A DNA stretch of 64,000 nucleotides, taken from NCBI RefSeq assembly GCF_000972785.3, contig NZ_CP011253.3, positions 2,666,001 to 2,730,000 on the forward strand, given 5' to 3'. Origin of the DNA: Pandoraea oxalativorans (lineage in GTDB: Bacteria; Pseudomonadota; Gammaproteobacteria; Burkholderiales; Burkholderiaceae). The notes beneath the pieces are model-generated. The model did no database searches and had not been told where the DNA came from. It saw nothing but the letters and a program-made list of their open reading frames with translations. Of this stretch, positions 25,599 to 34,686 are shown piece after piece; positions within the stretch are counted from its first letter, which is position 1, and each line of letters begins with the position of its first letter. A program made the position numbers and the translations under genes.

Positions 25599-25957
25599 GC
25601 GCTTGCGTCTCCTGGTTGTGGCGCTGCCTGATCTGTGTCGGCAGTCGTCGTAATGGAAACCAGTCTAATCACGCATGATGCGACGGTCAATATTTGAAAC
25701 AAACTACTTTGCTTGAATTTCATCAGGGATAACTCTCAGTTCAATCGATACACCATCGGTTATCTTTATAACGCAAGCGTGAGCCAGTCTTTATATGGAT
25801 TTTTGCTTAGCAAATCACCGCACTTCGTTCGCGGTTTTCTGCGAAAATTAACGCGTCATTAATTCCACCATTTGAACATTAGGATAAGGTCGCAAGAATG
25901 GGCATCCGAGGTCCGGTTCATTTCAATCGCTCGAAGTACCCGGATGCCCGGCATGCA
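25599..25957. promoter_or_regulatory. AT-rich intergenic region upstream of the catabolic operon
   Basis: These 359 bases lie between the SDR start and the stop of the FAD enzyme gene, both on the minus strand. The stretch 25680-25880 is clearly more AT-rich than its surroundings, which fits a promoter region for the operon. I cannot pick a convincing -35/-10 pair. An inverted repeat (gggcatccg at 25900-25908 with cggatgccc at 25941-25949) lies just after the FAD gene stop. I see no gene here. Confidence 0.4.
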
Positions 25958-27568
25958 TCAGGCGCGCCGCATGTCGACGGAATTCGCTTCGCCTCGTGCT
26001 GCCGCGGCGTCGCACGCGCGAGCTGCGTTCCGACCGGCAATTCGCCCGCCGACGATGCATTCCGCCAGATTGCCGCCCGCCATATAGATATGCCCGAACA
26101 CACTGCCGAGTTCGCCTGCTGCATAGAGGCCGGCAATCGGCTCGCCGAAGGGGTCCAGTACCCGCTGAGCGGCGTCGTGTACAGGGCCACCTTGCGTGTT
26201 GATGACGACCGGCCACAGCGACGCGGCATAGAACGGCCCCTCAGTGAGCGGCGTCATCGTTTCGGGGCGGCGGCCGAACGCATCGTCGTGGCCCGCCTCG
26301 CAACCGGCATTCCATTCGCGCACCGTGCGCGCGAGTCCTGCCGCGTCGATGCCCAGTTTTTCCGCCAGCGCGTCGAGTGTGTCGGCTTTTTGCAGCAAGC
26401 CGTTCTCCACCTCCTTCAGGTTGTCGCTGCTCCATTCGTACCAAGCCTCGCGATCGTTCGTGATCGAGCGCCCCATCGGATACATGCGCCGTCCGGCCTC
26501 GTCAAAGATCAGGTACGACGGCAGGCGGTCATGCCGGTAGGCCGACGGGTCGTAGTGATCGAACTGGCGCACTCCGGTGTCGGATATGTACGGCGGATAC
26601 TCATTGACGTAGCGGCGTCCGCGCTGATCCACGACGATCCATGCCATCTTCGGCAAGGGTTTTGTCTCGCGCTCGGGCGTCCACATTGGCAGGATTTTGG
26701 CGTAGATGCCAAACGGATACGACGGGTCGGGATGTCGGATGCCATACGGCCCGTGGTGGTGCCACATATGCCAGAGCGCCGCGCCTGCGGCCTGCGCCAT
26801 GCGGATCCCGTCGCCAGTGTTGCCGCGAAAGCTGCCTGGCAGAACGGGCGTCGAGACAAAGAACTGACGCTTCATCTCCTCATCCGCTTCGAATCCACCG
26901 CAGGCGAGCACGACGGCGCGTTGCGCGCGCACGCGCAGCGATTCGTCGCCGCGACGCACTCGTACACCAAGCACTTCGCGCCGCTCACCCTGCTCCAGTC
27001 GTTCGACGCGGGTGGAGAGCCAGACGTCGATGCGCCCTTGTGCGCTTCGCGCCTCGACGTTGTCGAGCAGCAGCTTGAAGAGCAGACACCCTGGGCGGAA
27101 TGGCCGTGCGGCGAGGTAGCCGGCCGGATCGCCGAAGCCGGGAATCGATTCAATGTCGGCATAGGCCAGCGAGTCGCAGCCGGGGAACGGATAGTTGCCG
27201 AGCGCCGCGTCGACGCGAACGACGGCGTCGTTCGTGCGCGCCAGTTCGCGCAGATAGTCGGGCACTTCCGTCATGCCGACGGCGAGCGCGCGCAACACGT
27301 CGTCCGGCGTGCGGCCACCGCACGTGTGTTGCAGGTAGGCAAATGCCGCGTCGGCATCGTCGCAGACGCGCACGCCGCCGGCGGACAAGATCGAAATGCC
27401 GCCGGGGTCGGGCATCTTTTCAATCAGCAGTACTCGCGCACCCGCATCCGCTGCCTCGATGGCGGCAACCGCACCTGCCGCACCGTAACCCACGACGACG
27501 ACGTCGTAAGTCGCATGCCACTGCGCGTGCGCACCTCGCTGTTCCGAAGCTTTCAAGAATGCAACCAT
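25958..27568 (-). CDS. FAD-dependent oxidoreductase (fumarate reductase/3-ketosteroid dehydrogenase-like)
   Basis: The 536-residue flavoprotein has the dinucleotide-binding motif VVVGYGAAGAVAAIEAADAG (about 24-43) and the acidic-strand LLIEKMPDPGG that follows. The C-terminal FAD motif GSVFGHIYMAGGNLAECIVG is typical of the FAD_binding_2 family that includes flavocytochrome c fumarate reductase and 3-ketosteroid-delta-1-dehydrogenase. No signal peptide or heme motif is seen, so it is probably cytoplasmic. It may introduce or remove a ring double bond next to a carbonyl. It is divergent from the biotinyl protein gene and in the same direction as the operon downstream of it. Confidence 0.88.
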   Translation of the reverse strand: MVAFLKASEQRGAHAQWHATYDVVVVGYGAAGAVAAIEAADAGARVLLIEKMPDPGGISILSAGGVRVCDDADAAFAYLQHTCGGRTPDDVLRALAVGMTEVPDYLRELARTNDAVVRVDAALGNYPFPGCDSLAYADIESIPGFGDPAGYLAARPFRPGCLLFKLLLDNVEARSAQGRIDVWLSTRVERLEQGERREVLGVRVRRGDESLRVRAQRAVVLACGGFEADEEMKRQFFVSTPVLPGSFRGNTGDGIRMAQAAGAALWHMWHHHGPYGIRHPDPSYPFGIYAKILPMWTPERETKPLPKMAWIVVDQRGRRYVNEYPPYISDTGVRQFDHYDPSAYRHDRLPSYLIFDEAGRRMYPMGRSITNDREAWYEWSSDNLKEVENGLLQKADTLDALAEKLGIDAAGLARTVREWNAGCEAGHDDAFGRRPETMTPLTEGPFYAASLWPVVINTQGGPVHDAAQRVLDPFGEPIAGLYAAGELGSVFGHIYMAGGNLAECIVGGRIAGRNAARACDAAAARGEANSVDMRRA

Positions 27569-27640
27569 GTGTCGACGACTCCTCGTTGTTCACTGACCAT
27601 CATCTGTTGAGCCATTTATCACCACCCGGAGGAAACCGAG

Positions 27641-27862
27641 ATGTCCCACCAAGCTATTCGCTCTGAAATCACCGGCACCGTTTGTCATGTGCTTGTCGCC
27701 GAGGGCGACACGGTGTCCGAAGATCAGGCGCTGCTCATGGTCGAATCGATGAAGATGGAGATTCCCGTCATCGCGCCGCGCGCCGGGCGTGTGACGAAAG
27801 TGCACTTCAATGTGGGCGATCCGATTGGCGAGGGGGACGTTGCCGTGAGTCTCGACGCCTGA
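27641..27862 (+). CDS. Biotinyl domain protein (free-standing biotin carboxyl carrier)
   Basis: This 73-residue protein is a single biotinyl domain with the motif VESMKMEIP, so Lys38 is the expected biotin attachment site. It follows a strong ggagga ribosome site. It should carry CO2 between the biotin carboxylase at 33328-34680 and the carboxyltransferase at 29788-31326. It lacks the long proline/alanine N-terminus of AccB. It is transcribed alone, 72 bases from the divergent FAD gene and convergent with the second binding-protein gene. Confidence 0.92.
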   Translation: MSHQAIRSEITGTVCHVLVAEGDTVSEDQALLMVESMKMEIPVIAPRAGRVTKVHFNVGDPIGEGDVAVSLDA

Positions 27863-27894
27863 AGGCTGCGCCCTCGCCTGCCCGTTTGGTCGAG

Positions 27895-27927
27895 TCGCCG
27901 TGCGTCGCATCGCGTGACGCACGGCGA
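27895..27927. terminator. Perfect 12-bp hairpin between convergent genes
   Basis: The arms tcgccgtgcgtc (27895-27906) and gacgcacggcga (27916-27927) are perfectly complementary, with a 9-base loop. It lies between the biotinyl protein gene and the convergent second solute-binding protein gene. It is the strongest hairpin I found and fits a two-way terminator. Confidence 0.6.
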
Positions 27928-27935
27928 AACGCGTC

Positions 27936-29526
27936 TCAATGCCAGGCCACCTTGCGGAAGTTCAGGAAGCCCGAGCCTTGCTGCACTTCCCATGTCAGCG
28001 TCTTCTTCTTCGCGAAGACGTTGAAAAGTTCCGTCACGAGCACAGCCGAGGCGTCGTCGTGGAGGATCTTGCCGATCTTGCGGAAGAGCGCGCCGCGTGC
28101 TTCGGCGCCGGTTGTCGTGTCGAGTTGTTTGAGGAGTGCCTCGACCTCCGGGTTGTAGTAGTCGGACCAGGCGCCGTCCTTCGAGAACGATCCCGCTACC
28201 GGATGGATCGGGTCGTAGATCGCGTTGGTGAACTGAGTGGTCGTCATCGGCCCGGTCTTGTGCGTGTTGTTCAGGCGACTCCACGCGGCGTAGTCGATTC
28301 GATTGATGTCCACTTTGACGCCGACTTGCCCCCAATAGGCGGCCAGCGCTTCGGCAAACTCTTTGGGTGTCCCGACGGCGTCGTAGAGCTTGATCGAGAA
28401 GCCGTTCGGGTAGCCGGCCTGCTTGAGCAGTGCGCGCGCTTTTGCCGGGTCGTAGGGGTACGGTGCGACGCTCGGGTCGCCGCCATAAGGGAAGTACTTC
28501 GAGATGAAAGTGCCCATCGGCGCGCCAACGCCGTGGAAAACACCTTTGATGATGGCGTTGGCGTCGACTGCGTAATTGAGTGCGAGCCGAACGTCGCGCT
28601 TGGCCAGCGGCGAGTCCGGGACGTTTGAGTACAGGCGCACATGCATGGGCGACGACACCGGGTTCGTGATGACGTCCAGGGCAGCGTCCTGGCGCAGCCT
28701 CGCAACTTCGGCGAGGGGGATCATGGCGGCGATATCCACTTCGCCGGACACGATCGCATTCACGCGACTCGACGGCTCCGGGATGTACTTGAATACCAGC
28801 GTCTTGATGGCGGGTTTATCACCGTAAAAATCGTCGAAACGCTCGAGCTCGAGGTATTGCCCGACCTTGTTCGTCTTTACGCGATAGGGCCCTGAGCCGA
28901 TGGGCGCTGCCGCGAACGCTTCTACGTTCGGCAGTGACGATGTGTACTTCTGTGGAACGATGAACAGGAAGCCTGCAATCTTGTTGAGGAAGACGCCGTC
29001 CGGCTGCTTCAGGCGAATGCGGACCGTCAGCGGATCGGGCGTGTCGATGGCGTCGATGACGGGGGGCGAAATATGGGCGTCGCGTACTTTTCGACGCAGG
29101 GTCGATCACGCGCTCGATGGAGTACTTCACATCGCCCGATGTGAACAGGTCGCCGTTATGAAACTTGATATTCGGCCTGAGCTTGAACGTATAGGTCAGA
29201 CCGTCGGAGGACATGGTGTAGCTGCTCGCCATGCGCGGCACGATGTTGCCCTTGGTATCGAAGCCATAGAGCGTGTCGAAGATCGACATCGCGTAGCGCT
29301 GGGAATCGCCGCTCGCCGTGATGAGCGCATCGAGGCTCTGGATTTCCTTGTCGAGGGCCACGACCAGTGTGTTTCGATCGACGGCGGGCCCCGTCTTGTC
29401 GGCTGCCATCGCGCACGATGCCCCCATTGCGCCCAGCGCTCCCGCGGCCAGTGCGGCCACTGCCGCCCCTGCCCGCAACCCCGATGCCATGCGCGTTACG
29501 ACGCGCCGTCCCGTCAAACGATTCAT
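27936..29526 (-). pseudogene. Second family 5 solute-binding protein, frameshifted
   Basis: The N-terminal frame starts MNRLTGRRVVTRMASGLRAG after a gaggtc site, has a signal peptide ending near CAMA, and runs to SKSTRRPYFAP. The C-terminal frame continues with VIDAIDTPDPLTVRIRLKQP to the normal end. Both parts align in order with the intact paralogue at 23198-24763. The switch falls at a run of six G (29061-29066); one G fewer would join YFAP to VIDAID and restore a protein of about 530 residues. It is either a real frameshift, a slippery switch, or a sequencing error. The intact protein would be a periplasmic binding protein for the same ABC transporter. Confidence 0.85.
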
Positions 29527-29787
29527 TTCGACCTCTCTTAATTTGTACACATATTGGAATTACAGAAGCATCGAAAACCCCACCCGGATTTGCGCCGATT
29601 TATCTGGCGCGTTGTTGAAATATCCGCTATAAAAGCTAGGAAACATGATTAACGATGTCAATAAGCGATCATACCGACACGACATCGATACTCGCGTGGC
29701 ACACCATATAATCGTTATCTATTTCAATATATGGATATGCGGAAAGGCCCGCTTGCTTTCCGTGCCTATCGCACCGCCAGGACACTC
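29527..29787. promoter_or_regulatory. Divergent promoter region, with a TATAAT box
   Basis: This AT-rich gap of about 260 bases lies between the divergent second binding-protein gene and the carboxyltransferase gene. A perfect TATAAT lies at 29707-29712, on the plus strand, about 75 bases before the carboxyltransferase ATG. No good -35 is found 16-18 bases upstream, so it may need an activator. The IclR proteins of this region are candidates to bind here. Confidence 0.4.
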
Positions 29788-31326
29788 ATGGACAAACGCA
29801 AGATCGAAGAACTGCAACACCGCCGCGACGCCATCCGGGCGTCGACTTCGGCGTCCGCCATCGACAAGCTGCGCGAACAAGGCAAGCTCACGGCGCGCGA
29901 GCGCATCGCGTTGTTGCTCGACGATGGCAGCTTCATCGAAATGGGCGTGCATGCGCACAGCGCGCATCCGTCATTACGCGAACGCACCCCGGCTGACGGC
30001 ATCGTGACCGGGCACGGCACCATCGACGGACGCATCGTCTACGTCGCAGCGGACGATGCGACGGTGCTGGGCGGCACACGAGGACGTGTGGGAGAAATCA
30101 AGATCGCGCGCGTGCGCGATGCTGCGTTGCGTCACAAAAAGCCGTTCATTGCGCTGATGGAAGCCGGTGCGGCGCGTGTGCAGGAGAGTTTCGGTGCGAT
30201 GGCTGCAAACATGGGCGCGCGCTTTGCGGATCACTTCCGTATGTCCGGTCAGATTCCGCAGCTCGCCGCGATTCTCGGACCGGCATTCGGCGGTCCGTCC
30301 TTCACTGCCGCGCAATCCGATTTCACCGCACTCGCGCGTGGCACGGGCGTGATGGGGATGTCGGGCCCCCTCGTCGTGAAGGTCGGCACCGGCGAGATGG
30401 TCACTCCCGAGGCGATTGGTGGCGCGGAGGTCAGCGAGACCGTCACCGGTCAGGCCGACTACGTCGGTGACACCGAAGCGGACACGCTGCGCAGTCTGCG
30501 AACGTTCCTGTCGTTTCTCCCGAGCCACAGCGGCGAGTTGCCGCCGGTCGTCGAGGCGAAGCCTGCGGCCGTCGACACGGAAGAAGGACGCGAGAAGCTG
30601 CGCGCGCTCATCCCGGATATCGGGCGTCAGGCGTACGACATGAAGCGCGTGTTGAGCCTGATCGTCGACACAGGCGACCTCTTCCATTACCGACCGCGCT
30701 ACGGCCCCAATCTGATTACGGCGCTCGGACGAATCGACGGGCAACCGGTCGGCTTCGTCGCGTCGAATCCGATGGCGCGCGGCGGTGTGATGGACGAGAA
30801 AACCGCACAGAAGGCGCGCAAGTTCGTCGACGTTTGCGACGCCTTTCATGTCCCGCTCGTCTTCATTTGCGACGCGCCGGGCTTTCTTGTGGGCCCCGAC
30901 ATCGAGAAGCACCGCATGGTGTCGCTCGCTGCCCGGCTGCTCAACACCGTGTGTGCTGCGTCAGTCCCCAAGATTACGTTCGTCGCCCGCAAAGCCATCG
31001 GTCTGGCGTATCTCGCGATGTGCGGCCGCGCCATGCGTCCCGACTATCTTGCGGCTTGGCCGGGGGCGCATTTCGACGTCATGGGGCCTGAAGCCGGTGT
31101 CGAACTGGTGTTCGGCCGGGAGATTGCCGCCGCACCGGATCCGGCCGCGCGCAAGGCGGAGATCATGGCGCGTCTTGACGAGCAGTCGAGCGCCTACGAG
31201 GCCGCGGCACAGGGCTGGATCGACGACGTGATCGACCCTGCGGAAACGCGCGACGCGATCCGGCAGGCGCTTGCGGCGGCAGCCGATTCACGTCAGCCGG
31301 GATTCAAGCACCGCATCGATCCCTGA
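29788..31326 (+). CDS. Acyl-CoA carboxylase carboxyltransferase subunit (propionyl-CoA carboxylase beta-like)
   Basis: The 512-residue protein combines N- and C-terminal carboxyltransferase domains (about 1-250 and 260-512). Typical segments are ESFGAMAANMGARFADHF, ILGPAFGGPSFTAAQSDF and RGGVMDEKTAQKARKFVD, with the oxyanion-type FICDAPGFLVGPDIEKH. The ATG at 29788 has an agga site; the longest frame begins 19 codons earlier. It should transfer CO2 from biotin to an acyl-CoA. With the separate biotin carboxylase and biotinyl protein nearby it forms a complete three-subunit carboxylase. The acyl substrate is unknown; propionyl, methylcrotonyl and ring acyl-CoA are possible. Confidence 0.92.
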   Translation: MDKRKIEELQHRRDAIRASTSASAIDKLREQGKLTARERIALLLDDGSFIEMGVHAHSAHPSLRERTPADGIVTGHGTIDGRIVYVAADDATVLGGTRGRVGEIKIARVRDAALRHKKPFIALMEAGAARVQESFGAMAANMGARFADHFRMSGQIPQLAAILGPAFGGPSFTAAQSDFTALARGTGVMGMSGPLVVKVGTGEMVTPEAIGGAEVSETVTGQADYVGDTEADTLRSLRTFLSFLPSHSGELPPVVEAKPAAVDTEEGREKLRALIPDIGRQAYDMKRVLSLIVDTGDLFHYRPRYGPNLITALGRIDGQPVGFVASNPMARGGVMDEKTAQKARKFVDVCDAFHVPLVFICDAPGFLVGPDIEKHRMVSLAARLLNTVCAASVPKITFVARKAIGLAYLAMCGRAMRPDYLAAWPGAHFDVMGPEAGVELVFGREIAAAPDPAARKAEIMARLDEQSSAYEAAAQGWIDDVIDPAETRDAIRQALAAAADSRQPGFKHRIDP

Positions 31327-31374
31327 GACAACCCACTACGTGCCTATCTATCTACGAATCCCGACATTGCGACC

Positions 31375-32163
31375 ATGACTATCGACTTCAGTGTGAGCGA
31401 CGGCGTCGCGACGGTGCGGTTAAACCGCCCCGAAGCGCTCAATGCTATCGACTATCCGATGCGCACGCGACTGCAGGCGCTTTGGCGGCACATCGGTGGC
31501 GCGCCGGAGATTCGCGCGGTCATCATCACGGGGGCCGGGGATCGTGCATTCAGTAGCGGCGCTGATCTTCGGCACACGCCGCCCCCGACGACATCGTTCG
31601 CAGCACAGATCTTTCGCGGCGAAGGCGCTGAACCGGAGACGGGATCGCTCACGCTGGGCATGGACTTCGACACTCCTATGATTTGCGCTTTCAATGGGCT
31701 GGCGTACGGTGGCGGACTCGAAATCGGACTGGCATGCGACATCCGCATCGCGGCCGATACGGCCCGCTTCGCATTGCCGGAGGTGACCGTCGGCGCCATG
31801 CCCGGCTCAGGTGGAACGCAGCGGTTGCCGCGTCTGATTGGCAGCGCGAACGCCATGTGGATGCTGCTGACCGGCGAAGCCATCGACGCCAAGACAGCAC
31901 TGCGTATCGGCCTTGTGAGTCACGTTGTCGCGCAGAACGCGCTTATGGAGGTGGCGACGTCGATCGCACGCCGCATTGCAGACGGCGCGCCGCTCGCGGT
32001 GCGGGCGATCAAAAAGGCGGCACGCGACGGCATGGACATGCCACTGTCGCCTGCGCTGAACTACGAGCGTCATCTGTGGGGGCTGTTGCGCGACACCGAA
32101 GATCGCAAGGAAGGACGTGAGGCTTTCGCTGCAAAGCGCGAAGCGGTGTTTCGAGGCCGCTGA
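31375..32163 (+). CDS. Enoyl-CoA hydratase/isomerase family protein
   Basis: The 262-residue crotonase-fold protein has the oxyanion-hole segments DRAFSSGADL and GLAYGGGLEIGLACD. Both positions that hold the catalytic glutamates in rat crotonase are Glu here (in GGLEIG and ALPEVTVG), so hydratase activity is plausible. It follows the carboxyltransferase gene by 48 bases in the same direction. It would hydrate an unsaturated acyl-CoA produced by the dehydrogenases or the carboxylase. Confidence 0.92.
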   Translation: MTIDFSVSDGVATVRLNRPEALNAIDYPMRTRLQALWRHIGGAPEIRAVIITGAGDRAFSSGADLRHTPPPTTSFAAQIFRGEGAEPETGSLTLGMDFDTPMICAFNGLAYGGGLEIGLACDIRIAADTARFALPEVTVGAMPGSGGTQRLPRLIGSANAMWMLLTGEAIDAKTALRIGLVSHVVAQNALMEVATSIARRIADGAPLAVRAIKKAARDGMDMPLSPALNYERHLWGLLRDTEDRKEGREAFAAKREAVFRGR

Positions 32164-32267
32164 CGGCGTACCGGTTTGCGAGACAATATCGGTTTACTTC
32201 GTCTTTCGAACACTGTGGCGCCACACCCGCTCGACGATGCCTCGCCACCTGTTCCTCAGCGTCACTT

Positions 32268-32286
32268 TGTCTGCCTTCGGCAGACA
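32268..32286. terminator. Hairpin with UUCG-type loop upstream of an IclR gene
   Basis: The arms tgtctgcc (32268-32275) and ggcagaca (32279-32286) are perfectly complementary around ttc, so in RNA the tip is C(UUCG)G, a very stable tetraloop. It lies about 100 bases after the enoyl-CoA hydratase stop and 20 bases before the IclR ATG. It could end the upstream message, shape the IclR leader, or be an operator palindrome in DNA. Confidence 0.45.
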
Positions 32287-32305
32287 CCGAAACGGATAGA
32301 TTTTG

Positions 32306-33247
32306 ATGAGCCTGCCCCCACGATATGCCAGCGATATTGCCGACCCCTCGTCCGAGGACGTTGCCGATCGCATCGCCGACGCCGCAGACTTCGTGCCCGA
32401 CCTCACGACGAACGGTAGCCATGCAAGTGCCGCTGCGGGACGTCGCGCGAGCGAAGGCACGCAGAGCATTCAACGCGCCATCGCCGTGCTGCGCCTCATT
32501 GCCATGTGCGGCCCGCAGGGATTGCGTCTTCATGAGATCGCCGAGGGCCTGGCGTTGGAGCGCATCACGGCGCATCGCATCGTCAAAGGGTTGGCCTTCA
32601 GCAACATGCTGCAACTCGACCCGCAGGCGCGCCGTTACACGCTCGGCCATACGGCGTATCTGCTTGGCCTCAACGCGTCGCCGGCATTCGATCTTCGGGA
32701 GCGCTGCCAGCCAACGTTGCGACGGCTGGCCGACCTGACGGGCGACTCCGTCTTTCTGATGGTGCGAAGCGGGCATGAAGCCGTGTGCTTCGATCATTTG
32801 CAGGGCAGCTACCCGATTCGTACCCATAGCCTGAAGATCGGCGCGCGCCGGGCGCTCGGCGCAGGCGCGGGCGCCATGGCGTTGCTCGCTGCGTTACCCG
32901 ACAGCGCCGTAGAAGCTGCCATCGCGGCGAACGCCGTGCATTTACCCCGCTATCGCGACATCTCGCCAGCGCGCCTGCGCGAGCTGGTCGCACGAACGCG
33001 CGCAGACGGCTATGCGACGAACGTGCAAACCGTGATCGCCGACGTGAGCGCCATCGGCATGACGTTGCCGCGCAAGGAAGGTCCGGCGTTCGTCTCGATC
33101 AGCGTTGCGTCGATTGCGTCTCGAATGACCGGTGCGCACCTTGAGGAGGCGCTGCATGCGCTGCGTCTCGAATCCGATGCCCTCGGTCGTCACCTTGACG
33201 ATGCACGGGTTGCCTGGGGGGGATTGGCTGACAGCCTTTGTGGCTGA
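32306..33247 (+). CDS. IclR-family transcriptional regulator (second paralogue)
   Basis: This 313-residue protein has an acidic N-terminal tail (about 1-50), a winged helix-turn-helix (about 52-115, TQSIQRAIAVLRLIAMCG to HRIVKGLAF) and an IclR effector domain with LTGDSVFLMVRSGHEAVCF. It is a paralogue of the IclR protein at 10060-10956. It lies between the hydratase and the biotin carboxylase genes, so it is embedded in the carboxylase gene set and probably controls it. The effector is likely a pathway intermediate, which is inference. Confidence 0.92.
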   Translation: MSLPPRYASDIADPSSEDVADRIADAADFVPDLTTNGSHASAAAGRRASEGTQSIQRAIAVLRLIAMCGPQGLRLHEIAEGLALERITAHRIVKGLAFSNMLQLDPQARRYTLGHTAYLLGLNASPAFDLRERCQPTLRRLADLTGDSVFLMVRSGHEAVCFDHLQGSYPIRTHSLKIGARRALGAGAGAMALLAALPDSAVEAAIAANAVHLPRYRDISPARLRELVARTRADGYATNVQTVIADVSAIGMTLPRKEGPAFVSISVASIASRMTGAHLEEALHALRLESDALGRHLDDARVAWGGLADSLCG

Positions 33248-33327
33248 CGCACGCCCGTACCGCGACTCCTCGGCAGCGCTTTTGCGCGCCCGTTGCGGTA
33301 GAGAATGAAAACGACGAAGGAGACAAC

Positions 33328-34680
33328 ATGTTTGCGAAGGTCCTCGTAGCGAATCGTGGTGCGGTCGCAGCACGCATCATCCGTGCGTTGCGCGAGATGA
33401 ACATTCGTTCCGTGGCGGTCTGTTCCGAAGCGGATGCCACACTCCCCTACCTGGCGCAAGCCGACGAGGTGTACGCCATCGGTCCCGCACCCGCCATGTC
33501 GAGCTACCTCGATCAGGATCGTCTGATCGACGTGCTGGAACGCTCCAAGGCGGATGCCGTGCACCCGGGGTACGGCTTCCTTTCGGAGAACGCGGCCTTT
33601 GCGCGCCGCGTGATGGAAGCCGGGGCAACGTTCATCGGTCCGTCGCCGCGCTGGATCGAAGCGATGGGGCACAAGACCCGCGCACGAGAACTGATGGCCC
33701 GCTATGGCATGCCCATGTCGCCCAGTTCGGGATTGCTCGACGACCATGCCGACTCGATCAGTGCTGCCGCGCGCGCCATCGGATACCCGGTGCTGATCAA
33801 GCCAGCGGCCGGAGGCGGTGGCATCGGCATGGTGCCGGCGCGCGACGAAGTTTCGCTGCTTGCGGCGATCGCGCAGGCGCGCTCCGTTTCCCAAAAGAGT
33901 TTCGGCAACGGCGAGCTTTATCTGGAGAAGCTCATCGAGCGCCCACGCCACATCGAGTTTCAGATCCTTGCGGACAAGGCGGGTAACGCATGCCACCTGT
34001 TCGAGCGCGATTGTTCGGTGCAGCGCCGTCATCAGAAGGTCGTCGAGGAATCGCCTGCCCCGCTGTTGCCGCGTCGCGATATGGAGACCACGGCCGAGAA
34101 AATTGCCGGGCTGCTTCAAGAGATCGGTTACGACGTCATCGGCACTGCCGAAACGCTGTTCGGCGCCGATGGCACCTGCAATTTCCTTGAGATGAATACG
34201 CGCTTGCAGGTCGAGCATGCGGTCACGGAAGCCATCACGGGCATCGATCTGGTGACCTCGCAAATCCGTCTGGCCGAGGGGGAAGCGCTGGCGACGGTGA
34301 TACCCGATTCGCCACGTGTGAACGGCCACGCTATCGAAGTGCGTGTGTACGCCGAGGATCCGGTGCGCTTCTTTCCGTCGCCCGGAAAGCTGGACACCTT
34401 CGATCTCCCCAAGGGAGAGGGCATTCGCGTCGAGACCGGATATGGGCCGGGCAATACCGTTACACCGTACTACGACCCGCTGCTGGCGAAGGTCATCGTG
34501 CACGCGACAGACCGCGCCGCGGCGATTCGCCGGATGCGCGAAGCGTTGAGCGCGACCGAAATCCGCGGGGTGAAAACGAATATCCCGTTCGCGCTCCAGG
34601 TGCTTGACGACGAGCATTTTCAGCTCGGACACATCCACACCGGGCTGGGGGCCGATATTCTCGCTGCCGCACGTCATTGA
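33328..34680 (+). CDS. Biotin carboxylase subunit of acyl-CoA carboxylase
   Basis: The 450-residue protein starts MFAKVLVANRGAVAARIIRA after gaaggaga and has the three biotin carboxylase domains. The ATP-grasp loop KPAAGGGGIGMV, the segment ERPRHIEFQILAD and the catalytic region FLEMNTRLQVEHAVTE are all present. It ends after the ATP-grasp and C-terminal domain with no biotinyl domain, so it needs a separate carrier, which the 73-residue protein at 27641-27862 supplies. It carboxylates biotin with ATP and bicarbonate. Confidence 0.94.
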   Translation: MFAKVLVANRGAVAARIIRALREMNIRSVAVCSEADATLPYLAQADEVYAIGPAPAMSSYLDQDRLIDVLERSKADAVHPGYGFLSENAAFARRVMEAGATFIGPSPRWIEAMGHKTRARELMARYGMPMSPSSGLLDDHADSISAAARAIGYPVLIKPAAGGGGIGMVPARDEVSLLAAIAQARSVSQKSFGNGELYLEKLIERPRHIEFQILADKAGNACHLFERDCSVQRRHQKVVEESPAPLLPRRDMETTAEKIAGLLQEIGYDVIGTAETLFGADGTCNFLEMNTRLQVEHAVTEAITGIDLVTSQIRLAEGEALATVIPDSPRVNGHAIEVRVYAEDPVRFFPSPGKLDTFDLPKGEGIRVETGYGPGNTVTPYYDPLLAKVIVHATDRAAAIRRMREALSATEIRGVKTNIPFALQVLDDEHFQLGHIHTGLGADILAAARH

Positions 34681-34686
34681 ACCGAC

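Noticed and set aside
25900..25949. Inverted repeat gggcatccg / cggatgccc after the FAD gene
   Set aside because: The arms match, but the 32-base loop and lack of a U-tract make termination doubtful, so it is mentioned only in the intergenic entry.
28763..29526. Two separate binding-protein genes in place of one frameshifted gene
   Set aside because: The two frames align end to end with one intact paralogue and join exactly at a G6 run.
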